DNA of 64,000 nt, from assembly GCF_008704555.1 (NCBI RefSeq), contig NZ_CP023702.1, positions 1,488,001 to 1,552,000 on the forward strand. Direction: 5' to 3'. The first letter of the stretch is position 1, and every line of letters begins with the position of its first letter. The notes beneath the pieces are model-generated. The model was not told the origin of the DNA, did no database searches, and saw only the letters and a program-made list of their open reading frames with translations. A program made the translations under genes and the position numbers. Of this stretch, positions 1 through 8,416 are shown one piece after another. Source of the DNA: Streptomyces nitrosporeus (lineage in GTDB: Bacteria > Actinomycetota > Actinomycetes > Streptomycetales > Streptomycetaceae).

Positions 1-1466
1 GGGTCCAGCGAGGCGGCCGCCGCGAAGGAGAGGGTGCCGGGGCCGCCGTCGCGGCGTACGGCGAGCGCGGTCACGACGGGGACGGCCAGGTCGATGCGGT
101 TGTCCAGGACGTGGACGTCGTAGCCCTGGAGCGCGGCGCGTTCCGCCATGGCGGGCGTGGCCCGGCCGCCGACGGTCGCCAGGTCGATCTCGGTGAGGCG
201 GGCGCCGCCGTACCAGGCGTTGAGGAAGGCGTCCCGTTCGACGAGTTCGAGGAGCCCGCCGAGGACGGCCTCCTCCAGGCCGCCGCCGATGGCGCAGCCG
301 TTGGAGCACTCGAAGACGAAGTTGTCGGCGGCCAGTCCGGCGCTGTAGTAGACGAGCCGGGAGGGGACGAGGACGGGGCGGTCGTCGCGCAGGGACCAGC
401 CCCACTCCCACGGGATGGCGCGGTCCGGGTCGAAGGGGTCGACCAGGGGGTCGTCGCGGTAGGTGCGGGGGTCGTAGAAGCCGCAGACGGCGGGATCGAG
501 GGCGTCGGCCCTCAGCTCGTCGAAGCTGCCGGTGACGGGGGTGGCGCGGCCGCGCCGGTGGGTTCCGGCGTAGCGTTCCAGCCCTTCCAGGAAGGCGAGG
601 GTGCGGCTGGTGGAGAAGGCGTTCTCCTGGCCGCTCCAGGTGACGTCGTTGAGTCCGGCGTAGCCGCGGACGAAGACGCTGCCGGCGACGGGTGCGGTGG
701 TCGGCGAGGTGACGTCGGTCCAGGTGCCGCCGCCGAGGACCCCGCAGACGGGGTTGGCCAGGGCCTCTTCGGGGACGGGGTACGAGGACGCGGGGCGCAG
801 CCGGTAGCCGTCCGGGTCGGGTTTGGGGCGGGGCGCGAGGAAGAGCGGCCGGGGCCCGGCGGGCGCGGGAGGCGGCGCGCAACCGGGGCAGAGGGGGTCG
901 GCGAGAAGGGGATACGTACGCACCTGAAGGGTCGTCAGGTCGAGGCGGGTGACCTGGGGCAGGGCGCGGTCGGCGGCGGTGGTGGCGGGGGGCTCGGCCC
1001 CCGGGCCGTCCAGGAGTGCCCGGCAGAGGGCGGCCACGGCGTCGTAGGCGTGGTCGGTGAACAGGGGCCAGACGCCAGCGGGGCGGGGGCCGTCGGGGCC
1101 GCCGGTCTCCAGGGCGTCGCGTTCGCTGCGGCTGCGCAGGCGCTGCCAGCGCATGGCCAGGCAGTGTCCGCAGGCGGGGGCGGTGCCGTCGCCGCCCCAG
1201 GGGCCGATCAGGACGGCGGAGGCGGTGAGGTGGACGCGGGCACCGGGGCGGTCGGCGGCCCAGGGGTCGGGGGCTCCCCGGTCTCCGAGGGTGGCGGCGG
1301 CGTCGGTGGCGCCGACGGGGACCACGGGGACGGCGTGCCCGAGGCGGGCGGCGAGGGCGGTGTGCAGGGCCGTCCGCGCAGGGCCCATGGGCTGCGCCGG
1401 ACCCGTGGGCCGTTCCGGGGAGCGGGGGGCGGTGGCGGGGGCGGGTGTGCTCGTCGGGGTGTTCAT
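1..1466 (-). CDS. YcaO-domain protein, second copy (3' end outside window)
   Basis: About 488 codons are visible from ATG 1466; the C-terminus lies left of base 1. YcaO enzymes use ATP to activate backbone amides, classically cyclising Cys/Ser/Thr to azolines. Visible motifs are EGLERYAG near residue 295, SNGCAIGGG near 388 and ELVERDAF near 405, which match the ATP-binding region of YcaO proteins. Ahead of them are two CxxC pairs (CGHC and CPGC), as in E1-like/YcaO fusions of azole peptide clusters. It is clearly paralogous to the YcaO protein at 10114-12009 in the same operon. The start overlaps the permease stop by four bases (ATGA), so it is translationally coupled. Whether it has a C-terminal PxPxP tail cannot be seen. 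It could be a second cyclodehydratase or a YcaO with another role. Confidence 0.85.
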   Translation of the reverse strand, partial: MNTPTSTPAPATAPRSPERPTGPAQPMGPARTALHTALAARLGHAVPVVPVGATDAAATLGDRGAPDPWAADRPGARVHLTASAVLIGPWGGDGTAPACGHCLAMRWQRLRSRSERDALETGGPDGPRPAGVWPLFTDHAYDAVAALCRALLDGPGAEPPATTAADRALPQVTRLDLTTLQVRTYPLLADPLCPGCAPPPAPAGPRPLFLAPRPKPDPDGYRLRPASSYPVPEEALANPVCGVLGGGTWTDVTSPTTAPVAGSVFVRGYAGLNDVTWSGQENAFSTSRTLAFLEGLERYAGTHRRGRATPVTGSFDELRADALDPAVCGFYDPRTYRDDPLVDPFDPDRAIPWEWGWSLRDDRPVLVPSRLVYYSAGLAADNFVFECSNGCAIGGGLEEAVLGGLLELVERDAFLNAWYGGARLTEIDLATVGGRATPAMAERAALQGYDVHVLDNRIDLAVPVVTALAVRRDGGPGTLSFAAAASLD

Positions 1467-2218
1467 GAGGACCTCGTCCATCGGAAGGTCCTGACGGCGA
1501 CGGCGCCGAAGACCAGGGCGAAGACGCCGAGTCCGGCGCAGCCCACCCAGACGTCGGTCAGGTCCCCGCGTCCGGCGAGCGCGTGGGACACGGCGTCGTT
1601 GAGGTAGCGCAGCGGCATGACCAGGGAGACCTTCTGGAGCCAGGACGGCATCGAGTCCAGCGGGAAGAAGGAGCCGGACAGGAAGGCCATGGGCAGCATC
1701 AGGAAGTTGGCGACGGCCGCGACCGACTCCGGGGTGTCGGTGAAGGAGCCGATGATCACCCCGAGCAGCAGGAAGGTGGTGACGCCGAGGAGGAGCACCG
1801 GGATCAGCAGGGGCCAGCCGGAGGCGGGTTCGAGGCCGAACAGCGGCAGCATCGCGACACCGACGAACAGCAGCGACTGCACGGTGCCGACGGCCAGGGC
1901 GATGACGTAACGGGAGCCGATGACGGCGGAGAGCGGGGTGGGGGACATCCGGATCAGGCGCAGGATGTCGTCGGTGCGCCACTGCATCAGGGTGAACGCG
2001 ATGCCGAAGACGGCGGCGTTCGCCACGCCCCAGGACAGGACTCCGGCGGCGGTGTACGAGAGGTAGGTCAGGCCGCTCTCCTCGACCTCCTGGCCCCGGA
2101 AGATCAGGCCGAACACGACGAGGAAGAGGAGCGGGAAGGCGAAGGTGAAGAAGAGGGTGGTCTTGTCGCGGACCTGGGCGCGGTAGCCCGCTCCGGTCAG
2201 TGCGGCGTAGGCGCTCAT
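1463..2218 (-). CDS. ABC-2 type transporter permease
   Basis: This 251-residue membrane protein has about six hydrophobic segments and the layout of ABC-2 permeases: a cytoplasmic N-terminal helix (QVRDKTTLFFTFAFPLLF) leading into the first membrane span, then conserved PMAFLSGSFFPLDSMP in the second half. It starts with ATG 2218, overlapping the ATPase stop by four bases. With the adjacent ATPase it would form an exporter, most likely for the mature peptide and possibly for self-protection. The assignment to this family is firm; the substrate is inferred only from the cluster. Confidence 0.88.
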   Translation of the reverse strand: MSAYAALTGAGYRAQVRDKTTLFFTFAFPLLFLVVFGLIFRGQEVEESGLTYLSYTAAGVLSWGVANAAVFGIAFTLMQWRTDDILRLIRMSPTPLSAVIGSRYVIALAVGTVQSLLFVGVAMLPLFGLEPASGWPLLIPVLLLGVTTFLLLGVIIGSFTDTPESVAAVANFLMLPMAFLSGSFFPLDSMPSWLQKVSLVMPLRYLNDAVSHALAGRGDLTDVWVGCAGLGVFALVFGAVAVRTFRWTRSS

Positions 2219-3228
2219 GGCTGGTGCTCCGTGGTGTCGGCGTTCCGGCGGGGGGACTGCGGGGAACCGGTGAGCCGGGCGGTCAGGTCGAGGTAGACGT
2301 CCTCCAGGCCGGCGGTCCTGGTCTGCACGCCGTCGAGTCCGGCGAGCTTGTCGACGGCGCTGAGGACCGGGCCCGGCGTGCGGGTCTCCAGGACGAGGGA
2401 GCCGCCCTGGACGGTGACCCGGTCGACGCCCGGGATGTCCGCCGCCTCCCGCTCGTCCAGCCGGCCGAGCGGGAGCATCAGGCGGGTGGGTGCCTGGAAG
2501 GCGCTGACGAGGTTGTGCGGGGAGTCGGTGACGGCGATCCGGCCGTCCACCAGGATGGCGATGCGGTCGCACAGCGCCTCGGCCTCGTCGAGGTGGTGGG
2601 TGGTGTGGACGATGGTGCGGCCTTCGGCCTTGAGTGCGCGCAGTACCTCCCACAGGGCGCGCCGGGCCTGCGGGTCGAGGGCGGCGGTCGGTTCGTCGAG
2701 GAAGATCAGCTCGGGGCCGTGGACGAGGGCGGAGGCGATGGCGAGGCGCTGGCGCTGGCCGCCGGAGAGGTCCTCCACCTGGACACCGCTCTGCTCGGTG
2801 AGCCCCACGGATTCCAGCGTGGCGTCGACGGCGGTGCGGGGCGCGCCGTAGAGGGCGGCGACGGTGCGCAGGTGTTCGTGCGCGGTCTGCCGTACGAAGA
2901 ACGCGGATGTCTGCGTCTGTACGCCGACGCGGGGCAGCAGGGCGGTGTTGCGGGGCCAGGGGGACTCCCCGAAGAGGGCGACCGTCCCGGTGTCCGCCCG
3001 GCGCAGGCCCTCCATGATCTCCACCAGGGTGGACTTGCCGGCGCCGTTGGGGCCCAGCAGGCCGAAGAACTCTCCGCGGCGGATCTCCAGCGACACGTCG
3101 TCGACGGCCTGGCGGTCCCCGTACCGTTTGGAGACGCCCTGGACACGGATCGCGGTGGCCGGGCCGGGGCCTTCGGCCGGGGTGGTGCCTTCGGCGGGTG
3201 TGGGTCGCATCGCCTGTACCTCACTCAT
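2215..3228 (-). CDS. ABC transporter ATP-binding protein (DrrA/daunorubicin-resistance type)
   Basis: This 337-residue ATPase has Walker A GPNGAGKST, Q-loop VGVQTQTS, signature LSGGQRQRLAIA, Walker B LIFLDEPT and switch histidine THH. A C-terminal extension of about 100 residues is typical of DrrA-like ATPases that pair with ABC-2 permeases. It starts with ATG 3228, 45 bases after the M50 gene, and is followed by the permease with a four-base overlap. Inference: it powers export of the RiPP product. The first 30 residues are rich in Pro/Glu/Gly and precede the conserved domain, so a start at the internal ATG seven codons later is also possible. Confidence 0.92.
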   Translation of the reverse strand: MSEVQAMRPTPAEGTTPAEGPGPATAIRVQGVSKRYGDRQAVDDVSLEIRRGEFFGLLGPNGAGKSTLVEIMEGLRRADTGTVALFGESPWPRNTALLPRVGVQTQTSAFFVRQTAHEHLRTVAALYGAPRTAVDATLESVGLTEQSGVQVEDLSGGQRQRLAIASALVHGPELIFLDEPTAALDPQARRALWEVLRALKAEGRTIVHTTHHLDEAEALCDRIAILVDGRIAVTDSPHNLVSAFQAPTRLMLPLGRLDEREAADIPGVDRVTVQGGSLVLETRTPGPVLSAVDKLAGLDGVQTRTAGLEDVYLDLTARLTGSPQSPRRNADTTEHQP

Positions 3229-3273
3229 GTGGTGCGTGGTTCCTTCCGGTCGGGGGGTTCGTGGCGCGGCCGG

Positions 3274-4449
3274 TCACCGCGTCAGCAGCAGGAACGCCAC
3301 GGTGCAGGTCCCCGCCGCGGCGAGGAGGACCAGCAGGACGGAACCGGCGGCGTAGGCCGTGTAGACGCGCCGGGCCCGGCGCGGGTAGGCGGCGGTGGCC
3401 CCGTCCGCTCCCCCGCCCCGGCGCAGCGCCAGGTAGGTCCGGGTCTCGGGGGCGAGGCGGGCGGTGCCCAGGAGGTGGTTGAGCATGCGGTAGCCGTCGA
3501 GCGGCGGCAGCGGTACGAGGTTGCTGAGTCCCTGGACGCTGCCGAGCAGCAGCAGTCCGGCGAGGAGCGGCCCGGCCGGGTCGTCGTCGGGCAGGAGGAG
3601 CCACCAGAGGGCGAAGGGCAGGAGCAGCACCATGTTGAGGTGGGCGCCCGCGCCGGCGATGACCAGTCTGGCCCGCAGGCCGGGGATGAAGAGGTAGTTG
3701 TCGACGGTGCAGTAGAGCATCGCCGCGGGGAGCCGCCAGCGCACCCCGATCTCGGTGACCTTGCCCCCGTAGTGCTGGGCGGCGACGCCGTGGGCCAGTT
3801 CGTGCAGGGTGATACTGAACCAGAGGAACAGGGCGACGGCCGCCAGGACGGCCGGACGGGCGATCAGTTCGGCTGTCCCGTCGACGAGTTCGCCTGCGTG
3901 CAGGGCCAGGACCGGCACCATCACGAGGACGGCGGCCAGGAGGGGGAGCTGGACGGCGCGGTGGAGCAGCGGGCGCATGACCCGGTGCAGCCGTGCGGTG
4001 GTCGCGTCGGCGTCGGCGACCATGCGCCGGGTGCCGTGCCAGAACCCGCCGGTGCGGGCCGGGGCCGGTGCGGCGGGCGGCGGGGCGGGGGCGCCCTCCA
4101 GCAGGCCCCGGGTGCCGAGGAGGCCGAGGAGCCGGTTCCAGTTGTCCTCGGCGAGGCGGCGGCCGAAGCGTTCGGCGTAGAGGGGTGCCAGGTCGTCGAG
4201 GGTGCGGGTCCCGTCGAGCCGGGAGATGAGGAAGTGCTCCTTGGGGCCGACCTCGAAGGCGGCGCCGCTGACGGGGTGTTTGATCAGGTGCACCGTGCGG
4301 GGGCCGCGCAGCAGGGGCGGGCTGAGGAGGACACCGGGTCCGAGCGCGGGGCGGTACGCGCGCGCGGCGGAGGACGTGGCGGTGGGCGCGGGGGGCTCCG
4401 GGGTGCGGGGGGCGGACGCGGGGGCCGCCCGGTCGGGGGCCGGGGTCAT
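3274..4449 (-). CDS. M50-family intramembrane metalloprotease with N-terminal PqqD/RRE-like segment
   Basis: This 391-residue protein has two parts. Residues 40-125 look like a PqqD-type winged-helix leader-recognition fold: a beta-rich VHLIKHPVSGAAFEVG followed by helices (LISRLDGTRTLDDLA, NWNRLLGLLGTRGLLEG). Residues 165-390 contain several membrane segments with the zinc-protease signature HELAHG near 214 and the site-2-protease motif LVPLPPLDG near 310. M50 enzymes cut within or near membranes; a fused leader-recognition segment suggests removal of the precursor leader during export. The start ATG 4449 overlaps the SpaB_C gene stop by four bases. The protease family is certain from motifs; the RRE assignment rests on sequence character only. 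Confidence 0.85.
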   Translation of the reverse strand: MTPAPDRAAPASAPRTPEPPAPTATSSAARAYRPALGPGVLLSPPLLRGPRTVHLIKHPVSGAAFEVGPKEHFLISRLDGTRTLDDLAPLYAERFGRRLAEDNWNRLLGLLGTRGLLEGAPAPPPAAPAPARTGGFWHGTRRMVADADATTARLHRVMRPLLHRAVQLPLLAAVLVMVPVLALHAGELVDGTAELIARPAVLAAVALFLWFSITLHELAHGVAAQHYGGKVTEIGVRWRLPAAMLYCTVDNYLFIPGLRARLVIAGAGAHLNMVLLLPFALWWLLLPDDDPAGPLLAGLLLLGSVQGLSNLVPLPPLDGYRMLNHLLGTARLAPETRTYLALRRGGGADGATAAYPRRARRVYTAYAAGSVLLVLLAAAGTCTVAFLLLTR

Positions 4450-5630
4450 GCGCCCGCCGCCCGGTCCGTACCGGTGCGGCCCGTACCGGTACCGCCCGGC
4501 GCGGCGCCGGTCGTGGGCGCGGGCTCGCGCAGCACCTGGCCGAGGACGAAGGAGAGGTATGCCTCGTCGCGGATCGTCACATGCAGCCGGTTGTTGGTCA
4601 TGTGCATGTACGGAGAGAGCAGCCGGGGCAGGACGGCCGGCACATGGGTGAGCTTCTCCAGGGGTGCCGCGCCTGCCGGTTCGGCGCGTTCCTGGCCGGT
4701 GTCCTCGCGGGCGGGCCCGTCCCAGGCGGGGAAGAGGAGTTCGCCCCGGGTGGCGAGGCCGGCGACGCGGTCGCGCAGCTCCAGGCAGTGGGCCGCCCAG
4801 CCGCGCAGGAAGGACGGCAGCCGGCCGAGTTCACCGTCGGCGACGGCGGCGCGGATCCCGGCGAAGCGGTGGCCCAGGGAGGGCGCCATCTCGGCGTAGT
4901 TGCGCTCGTACTCCTGCGAGCCGATGAAGCCGGTGCCGGGGAAGGCGCGGTGCCAGAACTCGTAGTAGCCGTCGAGATAGGAGGCGAGGCGGTCCTCCTC
5001 CGGGAGGAAGCAGCTCGCCATCACCATCATCAGCTGGGCGGAGGTGCCGAGCAGCACGGTCCGCAGATGGAGGTTCATGGTGCGGAAGGCGTCCATGACC
5101 AGGTCGCTGGAGTGCCGGAAGTGCCATTCGGCGAGTTCGACGCCGGCGGGGCCGCCGTACTTGGCGTACTCGGGGGCGTACGGCTCCAGGCTGAAGGTGT
5201 TGTTCGGCCGGAGGTTCATCCGGCCGTCCTCGCCCATGTACCGGTCGCGGTCCTCGCCGGGGAACTCGATGTCGAACAGGGCGTTGTAGAAGTCCTTGAG
5301 GAAACCGGAGTCGACCTCGTAGAGGGCGGGCCGGGTGCGGAGGAAGGCGGTGAGGGCCTCCTCGGCGCGGCGCCGCACCTCGGAGGCCGCCGCGGGGCTC
5401 GCGGGGCGCAGCCGGAGCCGGACGTGCGGGCCCTCCAGCCAGTAGTTGATGAAGAAGTGACCGGCCAGCAGCCCTTCGGCGGTGAGCTCCGCGACCAGCG
5501 GCCGGACGCAGTTGACCAGCATCGGCCGGGGGCTGGCCGCGTAGAAGACGTGCAGGGCGATCCACTCCCCCGGCTCCGCGGCGCCGGGGCCGGGAGCGGA
5601 GGCGGGGCCGGGCAGGGTCAGTTCGGGCAT
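4446..5630 (-). CDS. Thiopeptide-type (SpaB_C) dehydratase subunit
   Basis: This 394-residue protein resembles the stand-alone C-terminal domain of LanB enzymes. The N-terminal WIALHVFYAASPRPML and FFINYWLEGPHVRLRLRP match the start of the SpaB_C family, and MHMTNNRLHVT near the C-terminus resembles the HM..NRL motif of LanB elimination domains. In split LanB systems such a protein removes glutamate from glutamyl-Ser/Thr to leave dehydroalanine or dehydrobutyrine. In thiopeptides a relative instead performs the [4+2] pyridine-forming reaction. Only one copy is in the window, so elimination is the simpler reading. ATG 5630 lies inside the end of the glutamylation gene (13-base overlap), so the two are translationally coupled. 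Confidence 0.85.
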   Translation of the reverse strand: MPELTLPGPASAPGPGAAEPGEWIALHVFYAASPRPMLVNCVRPLVAELTAEGLLAGHFFINYWLEGPHVRLRLRPASPAAASEVRRRAEEALTAFLRTRPALYEVDSGFLKDFYNALFDIEFPGEDRDRYMGEDGRMNLRPNNTFSLEPYAPEYAKYGGPAGVELAEWHFRHSSDLVMDAFRTMNLHLRTVLLGTSAQLMMVMASCFLPEEDRLASYLDGYYEFWHRAFPGTGFIGSQEYERNYAEMAPSLGHRFAGIRAAVADGELGRLPSFLRGWAAHCLELRDRVAGLATRGELLFPAWDGPAREDTGQERAEPAGAAPLEKLTHVPAVLPRLLSPYMHMTNNRLHVTIRDEAYLSFVLGQVLREPAPTTGAAPGGTGTGRTGTDRAAGA

Positions 5631-8404
5631 GTCGGGCCGTCCTCGGTACGGGGGCGTGAGGTGAAGGTCTCCACGGCCAGTTCGGCGACGTGGCTTCCCT
5701 CTCCGGAGGTCAGGTGCAGGCCGTCCTCGGCCGGGAGCATCTCGCGCAGGACCACCGAGGCGCCCGGTTCGCGTTCCACCAGGGCGTCGAATGCGGTCAG
5801 GGACAGGGGGCTGTCGAAGTCCACGTAGAGGGGCTTGGCCCCCAGGGCGCGGCGCCCCTCGCGCAGGACGGTCGCGAAGACCTGGGCGGGCAGGCGGTGG
5901 GTACGCCTCCAGCGCCGCCAGGCGAGGTACCACCGCGCCTCGTCGGTGCCGGGTTCCCGGACGGGGAGGGCGCGGGCGTCGGCCGTCCAGCTGCGGCGGC
6001 CGATGACGACGCCGTCGTGGACCACACGCGGCCTGCGGGTGACGCCGTCGTGGGCGGGGCCCTCGGGGACGCCGCCCCAGAGGTCGGTGGGGGTCATGGT
6101 GCTCGGCGAGAGGAGCAGCAGGGTGCGGGGGATCTCGGGGAGGGCGACGGGCACGAGGTAGCCGAGGTAGACGGGGACGACCTCGCGTCCCAGCCGCCGG
6201 GACGCGAGGACGAGGCGGTCGGTCGCCTCGTCGTGCCGGAGGTACAGGTCGTCCAGGTGGAGCCGGGCCTCCTCGGGGACGGTGGAGGTCTCACCGGGGC
6301 AGACGATCTGGTGGTCCGTCAGCCGTCCGTGCAGGTTGAGGTTGGTGGTGACCGGCCCGCCGGTCAGCTCGGCGAGGACGGCGCCTTCGGGGCAGCGGGA
6401 GCGGAGTTCGGCGCGCAGCCGCTCCGAGAGGCCGGGGGGCGTGTCCGGTCCCGCCGCCCCGTCGCGGTCGTAGACGTGGGTGAAGCGGCTGAAGGGGAAG
6501 GCCAGACCGCCGTACGAGCGGTTGAGGACGACCAGCGGCGGCCGGTCACCGCCGTCCCCCGGCGCGGTGCGGGCGACCTGGATGTGGTGGCTCTGCGGGG
6601 TGAACCCCTCGGTGACCGGGGCGAGTTCACCGGCCACCTCGGCGAGGAGTCCGGCGGGGAGCCGGATCTCGTCCGACGTGCCGTGTTTCTCCCACTGCTC
6701 GCGCATCCCGGCGGCGAAGCGGCGGCGGGCGGCGTCCAGGGTCCGCAGTTCGCTCTGGCCGAGCCAGTTCTCCTCGGGGACGTACTCCCCGTCGGCGTCG
6801 AAGGCGGTGCGCTTGGAGGTGAAGGAGATGTACTGGTCGAAGAAGTCCTCGTGGAAGTCGTGCACCAGGCCGAGCAGGTCGTCGCAGCGTCCGCCGCGCC
6901 CGTGGCGGGCCAGGAAGAAGCCGCGCAGGGTGATGCGCTGGGGCAGGGTGATGTCGAACATCGGGAGGATGCCCTCGATCCGCCGCAGGGCCCGGCCCGC
7001 GGTGCCGGCCAGGGGGCCGGGGCCGCCGGGCAGGTCCTCGCCCGCGCTGACGTCCTCGTAGAGGAGGGTCTGCGGGAGCGTGGGGTTCTCGGCCCCCAGG
7101 TCCCGCTGTACGTCCAGGAGCCGGGTGCGCAGGGTCCGCAGCAGGGTGCGCCGTTCGGTGAGCGGGGCGGCCGGGTACGCGGCCAGGCAGGCCGCCGGCC
7201 CCTCCAGCCCGTCCGCGACGGTGTCCGCCCAGGGGGCCCCGAGGCCGCGCAGGGCCTGCTGGAAGGAGCGCAGCGGGTCGGGGCTGTGCACATCGGTGCG
7301 GAGTCCGGGCACCTGCACCATGCCGAGCTGGAGCAGAGCGGCGGCGTAGCGTTCGCATTCGTCCGTCCCGGCGCCCCGCTCGGTGCGCAGCATCTCCACG
7401 AGGTCGCGGTGGCGCAGCCCCTCGTGGGTGCCGAAGAAGGTGAGCAGCCGGTCCAGGGTGCCGCTGTTGCGGAGGTAGAACAGGCGGTCGCGTACGGCGT
7501 CGAAGGTGACGGCCGCGCTGTCGTCGCCGGTGGTCACCCACTGGCGGACGTAGCGGATGCGGTCCTCGTCGCGGCCCCAGCCCGGGGCGAGGACGACGGG
7601 GAGGTCCTGGCGGCGCACCGGGTCGGCGAGGATCAGGTCGGCCAGCCGTCCGAGGACGACGACGTTGAGCCGGACATGGCTGGTCCACCTCTCGCCGACG
7701 CGCAGGGCGACCGGGTCGGCGCCCGGGGCCCCCTCGCCGAAGGTGCCGGTGGCGACGGCGGTGAGGGTGCTGAAGGGGCTGGTCTTGCACGCGGTGCGGT
7801 AGAGGTAGGTGAGCGCCGAACGCTCGATCTTCCGCATCCGCTTGCCCGGTTCGGCGCTCGTGTCCGCCAGGTATCCGTCGAGCCTGCTGTCCAGTGTGGG
7901 CGAGGCCAGCAGCAGGCCCAGCCGGAACCGGTCCCCGGACAGCGCCTCGCGCAGCGCCCGGCGCGCGGCCCGTGTCTCGCCCGCCAGCAGTCCGGGCCCC
8001 TTTGTGAGGAGTTCGCCGTACCGGGTGCGGTGGGCCAGCCAGTCGGCGAGCCGGGTTCCGGCCGGCTCTGCCAGTCCGGTCACCAGGCGGACGGCGGCCC
8101 GGGGGTCGGCGGGCAGGCGGTTGTTGAAGACCTGGCGGCGGAGGGCGAGCAGGGAGCGGCGGGCGTCGCTGCCGGCCGCGTCGGCGGGGCCGAGCAGCCC
8201 GTGCAGCAGCTCGCTGAGCGCGGTGCCCTCGGCGGTCAGCCGCTCCTCCAGGTCCAGGACCTCTTCCGCCCAGGCGCCGGTTCCCGGGCAGCGCAGGCCG
8301 CGGACGGTCTCCAGGGGCAGGCCGGCCGCACGGAGCAGGAAACGGCGTCCGGGTTCCCACACGACGGGCGGGCGGGGGGCGGTGTCGGATGTCATGAGTG
8401 TCAT
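5618..8404 (-). CDS. Lantibiotic dehydratase N-terminal domain protein (tRNA-dependent glutamylation)
   Basis: At 928 residues this matches the split LanB glutamylation subunit. The characteristic block KRMRKIERSALTYLYRTACK followed by TSPFSTLTAV lies near residue 200, and the rest is collinear with the Lant_dehydr_N family. These enzymes transfer glutamate from glutamyl-tRNA to Ser/Thr of the precursor. ATG 8404 is preceded by GAGGG; a second ATG three codons in is possible. It lies 12 bases after the dehydrogenase gene and overlaps the elimination partner by 13 bases. Splitting into two proteins is typical of thiopeptides and of goadsporin-type linear azole peptides, unlike the single-chain LanB of class I lanthipeptides. 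Confidence 0.92.
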   Translation of the reverse strand: MTLMTSDTAPRPPVVWEPGRRFLLRAAGLPLETVRGLRCPGTGAWAEEVLDLEERLTAEGTALSELLHGLLGPADAAGSDARRSLLALRRQVFNNRLPADPRAAVRLVTGLAEPAGTRLADWLAHRTRYGELLTKGPGLLAGETRAARRALREALSGDRFRLGLLLASPTLDSRLDGYLADTSAEPGKRMRKIERSALTYLYRTACKTSPFSTLTAVATGTFGEGAPGADPVALRVGERWTSHVRLNVVVLGRLADLILADPVRRQDLPVVLAPGWGRDEDRIRYVRQWVTTGDDSAAVTFDAVRDRLFYLRNSGTLDRLLTFFGTHEGLRHRDLVEMLRTERGAGTDECERYAAALLQLGMVQVPGLRTDVHSPDPLRSFQQALRGLGAPWADTVADGLEGPAACLAAYPAAPLTERRTLLRTLRTRLLDVQRDLGAENPTLPQTLLYEDVSAGEDLPGGPGPLAGTAGRALRRIEGILPMFDITLPQRITLRGFFLARHGRGGRCDDLLGLVHDFHEDFFDQYISFTSKRTAFDADGEYVPEENWLGQSELRTLDAARRRFAAGMREQWEKHGTSDEIRLPAGLLAEVAGELAPVTEGFTPQSHHIQVARTAPGDGGDRPPLVVLNRSYGGLAFPFSRFTHVYDRDGAAGPDTPPGLSERLRAELRSRCPEGAVLAELTGGPVTTNLNLHGRLTDHQIVCPGETSTVPEEARLHLDDLYLRHDEATDRLVLASRRLGREVVPVYLGYLVPVALPEIPRTLLLLSPSTMTPTDLWGGVPEGPAHDGVTRRPRVVHDGVVIGRRSWTADARALPVREPGTDEARWYLAWRRWRRTHRLPAQVFATVLREGRRALGAKPLYVDFDSPLSLTAFDALVEREPGASVVLREMLPAEDGLHLTSGEGSHVAELAVETFTSRPRTEDGPTCPN

Positions 8405-8416
8405 CGCGGGGTTCCC

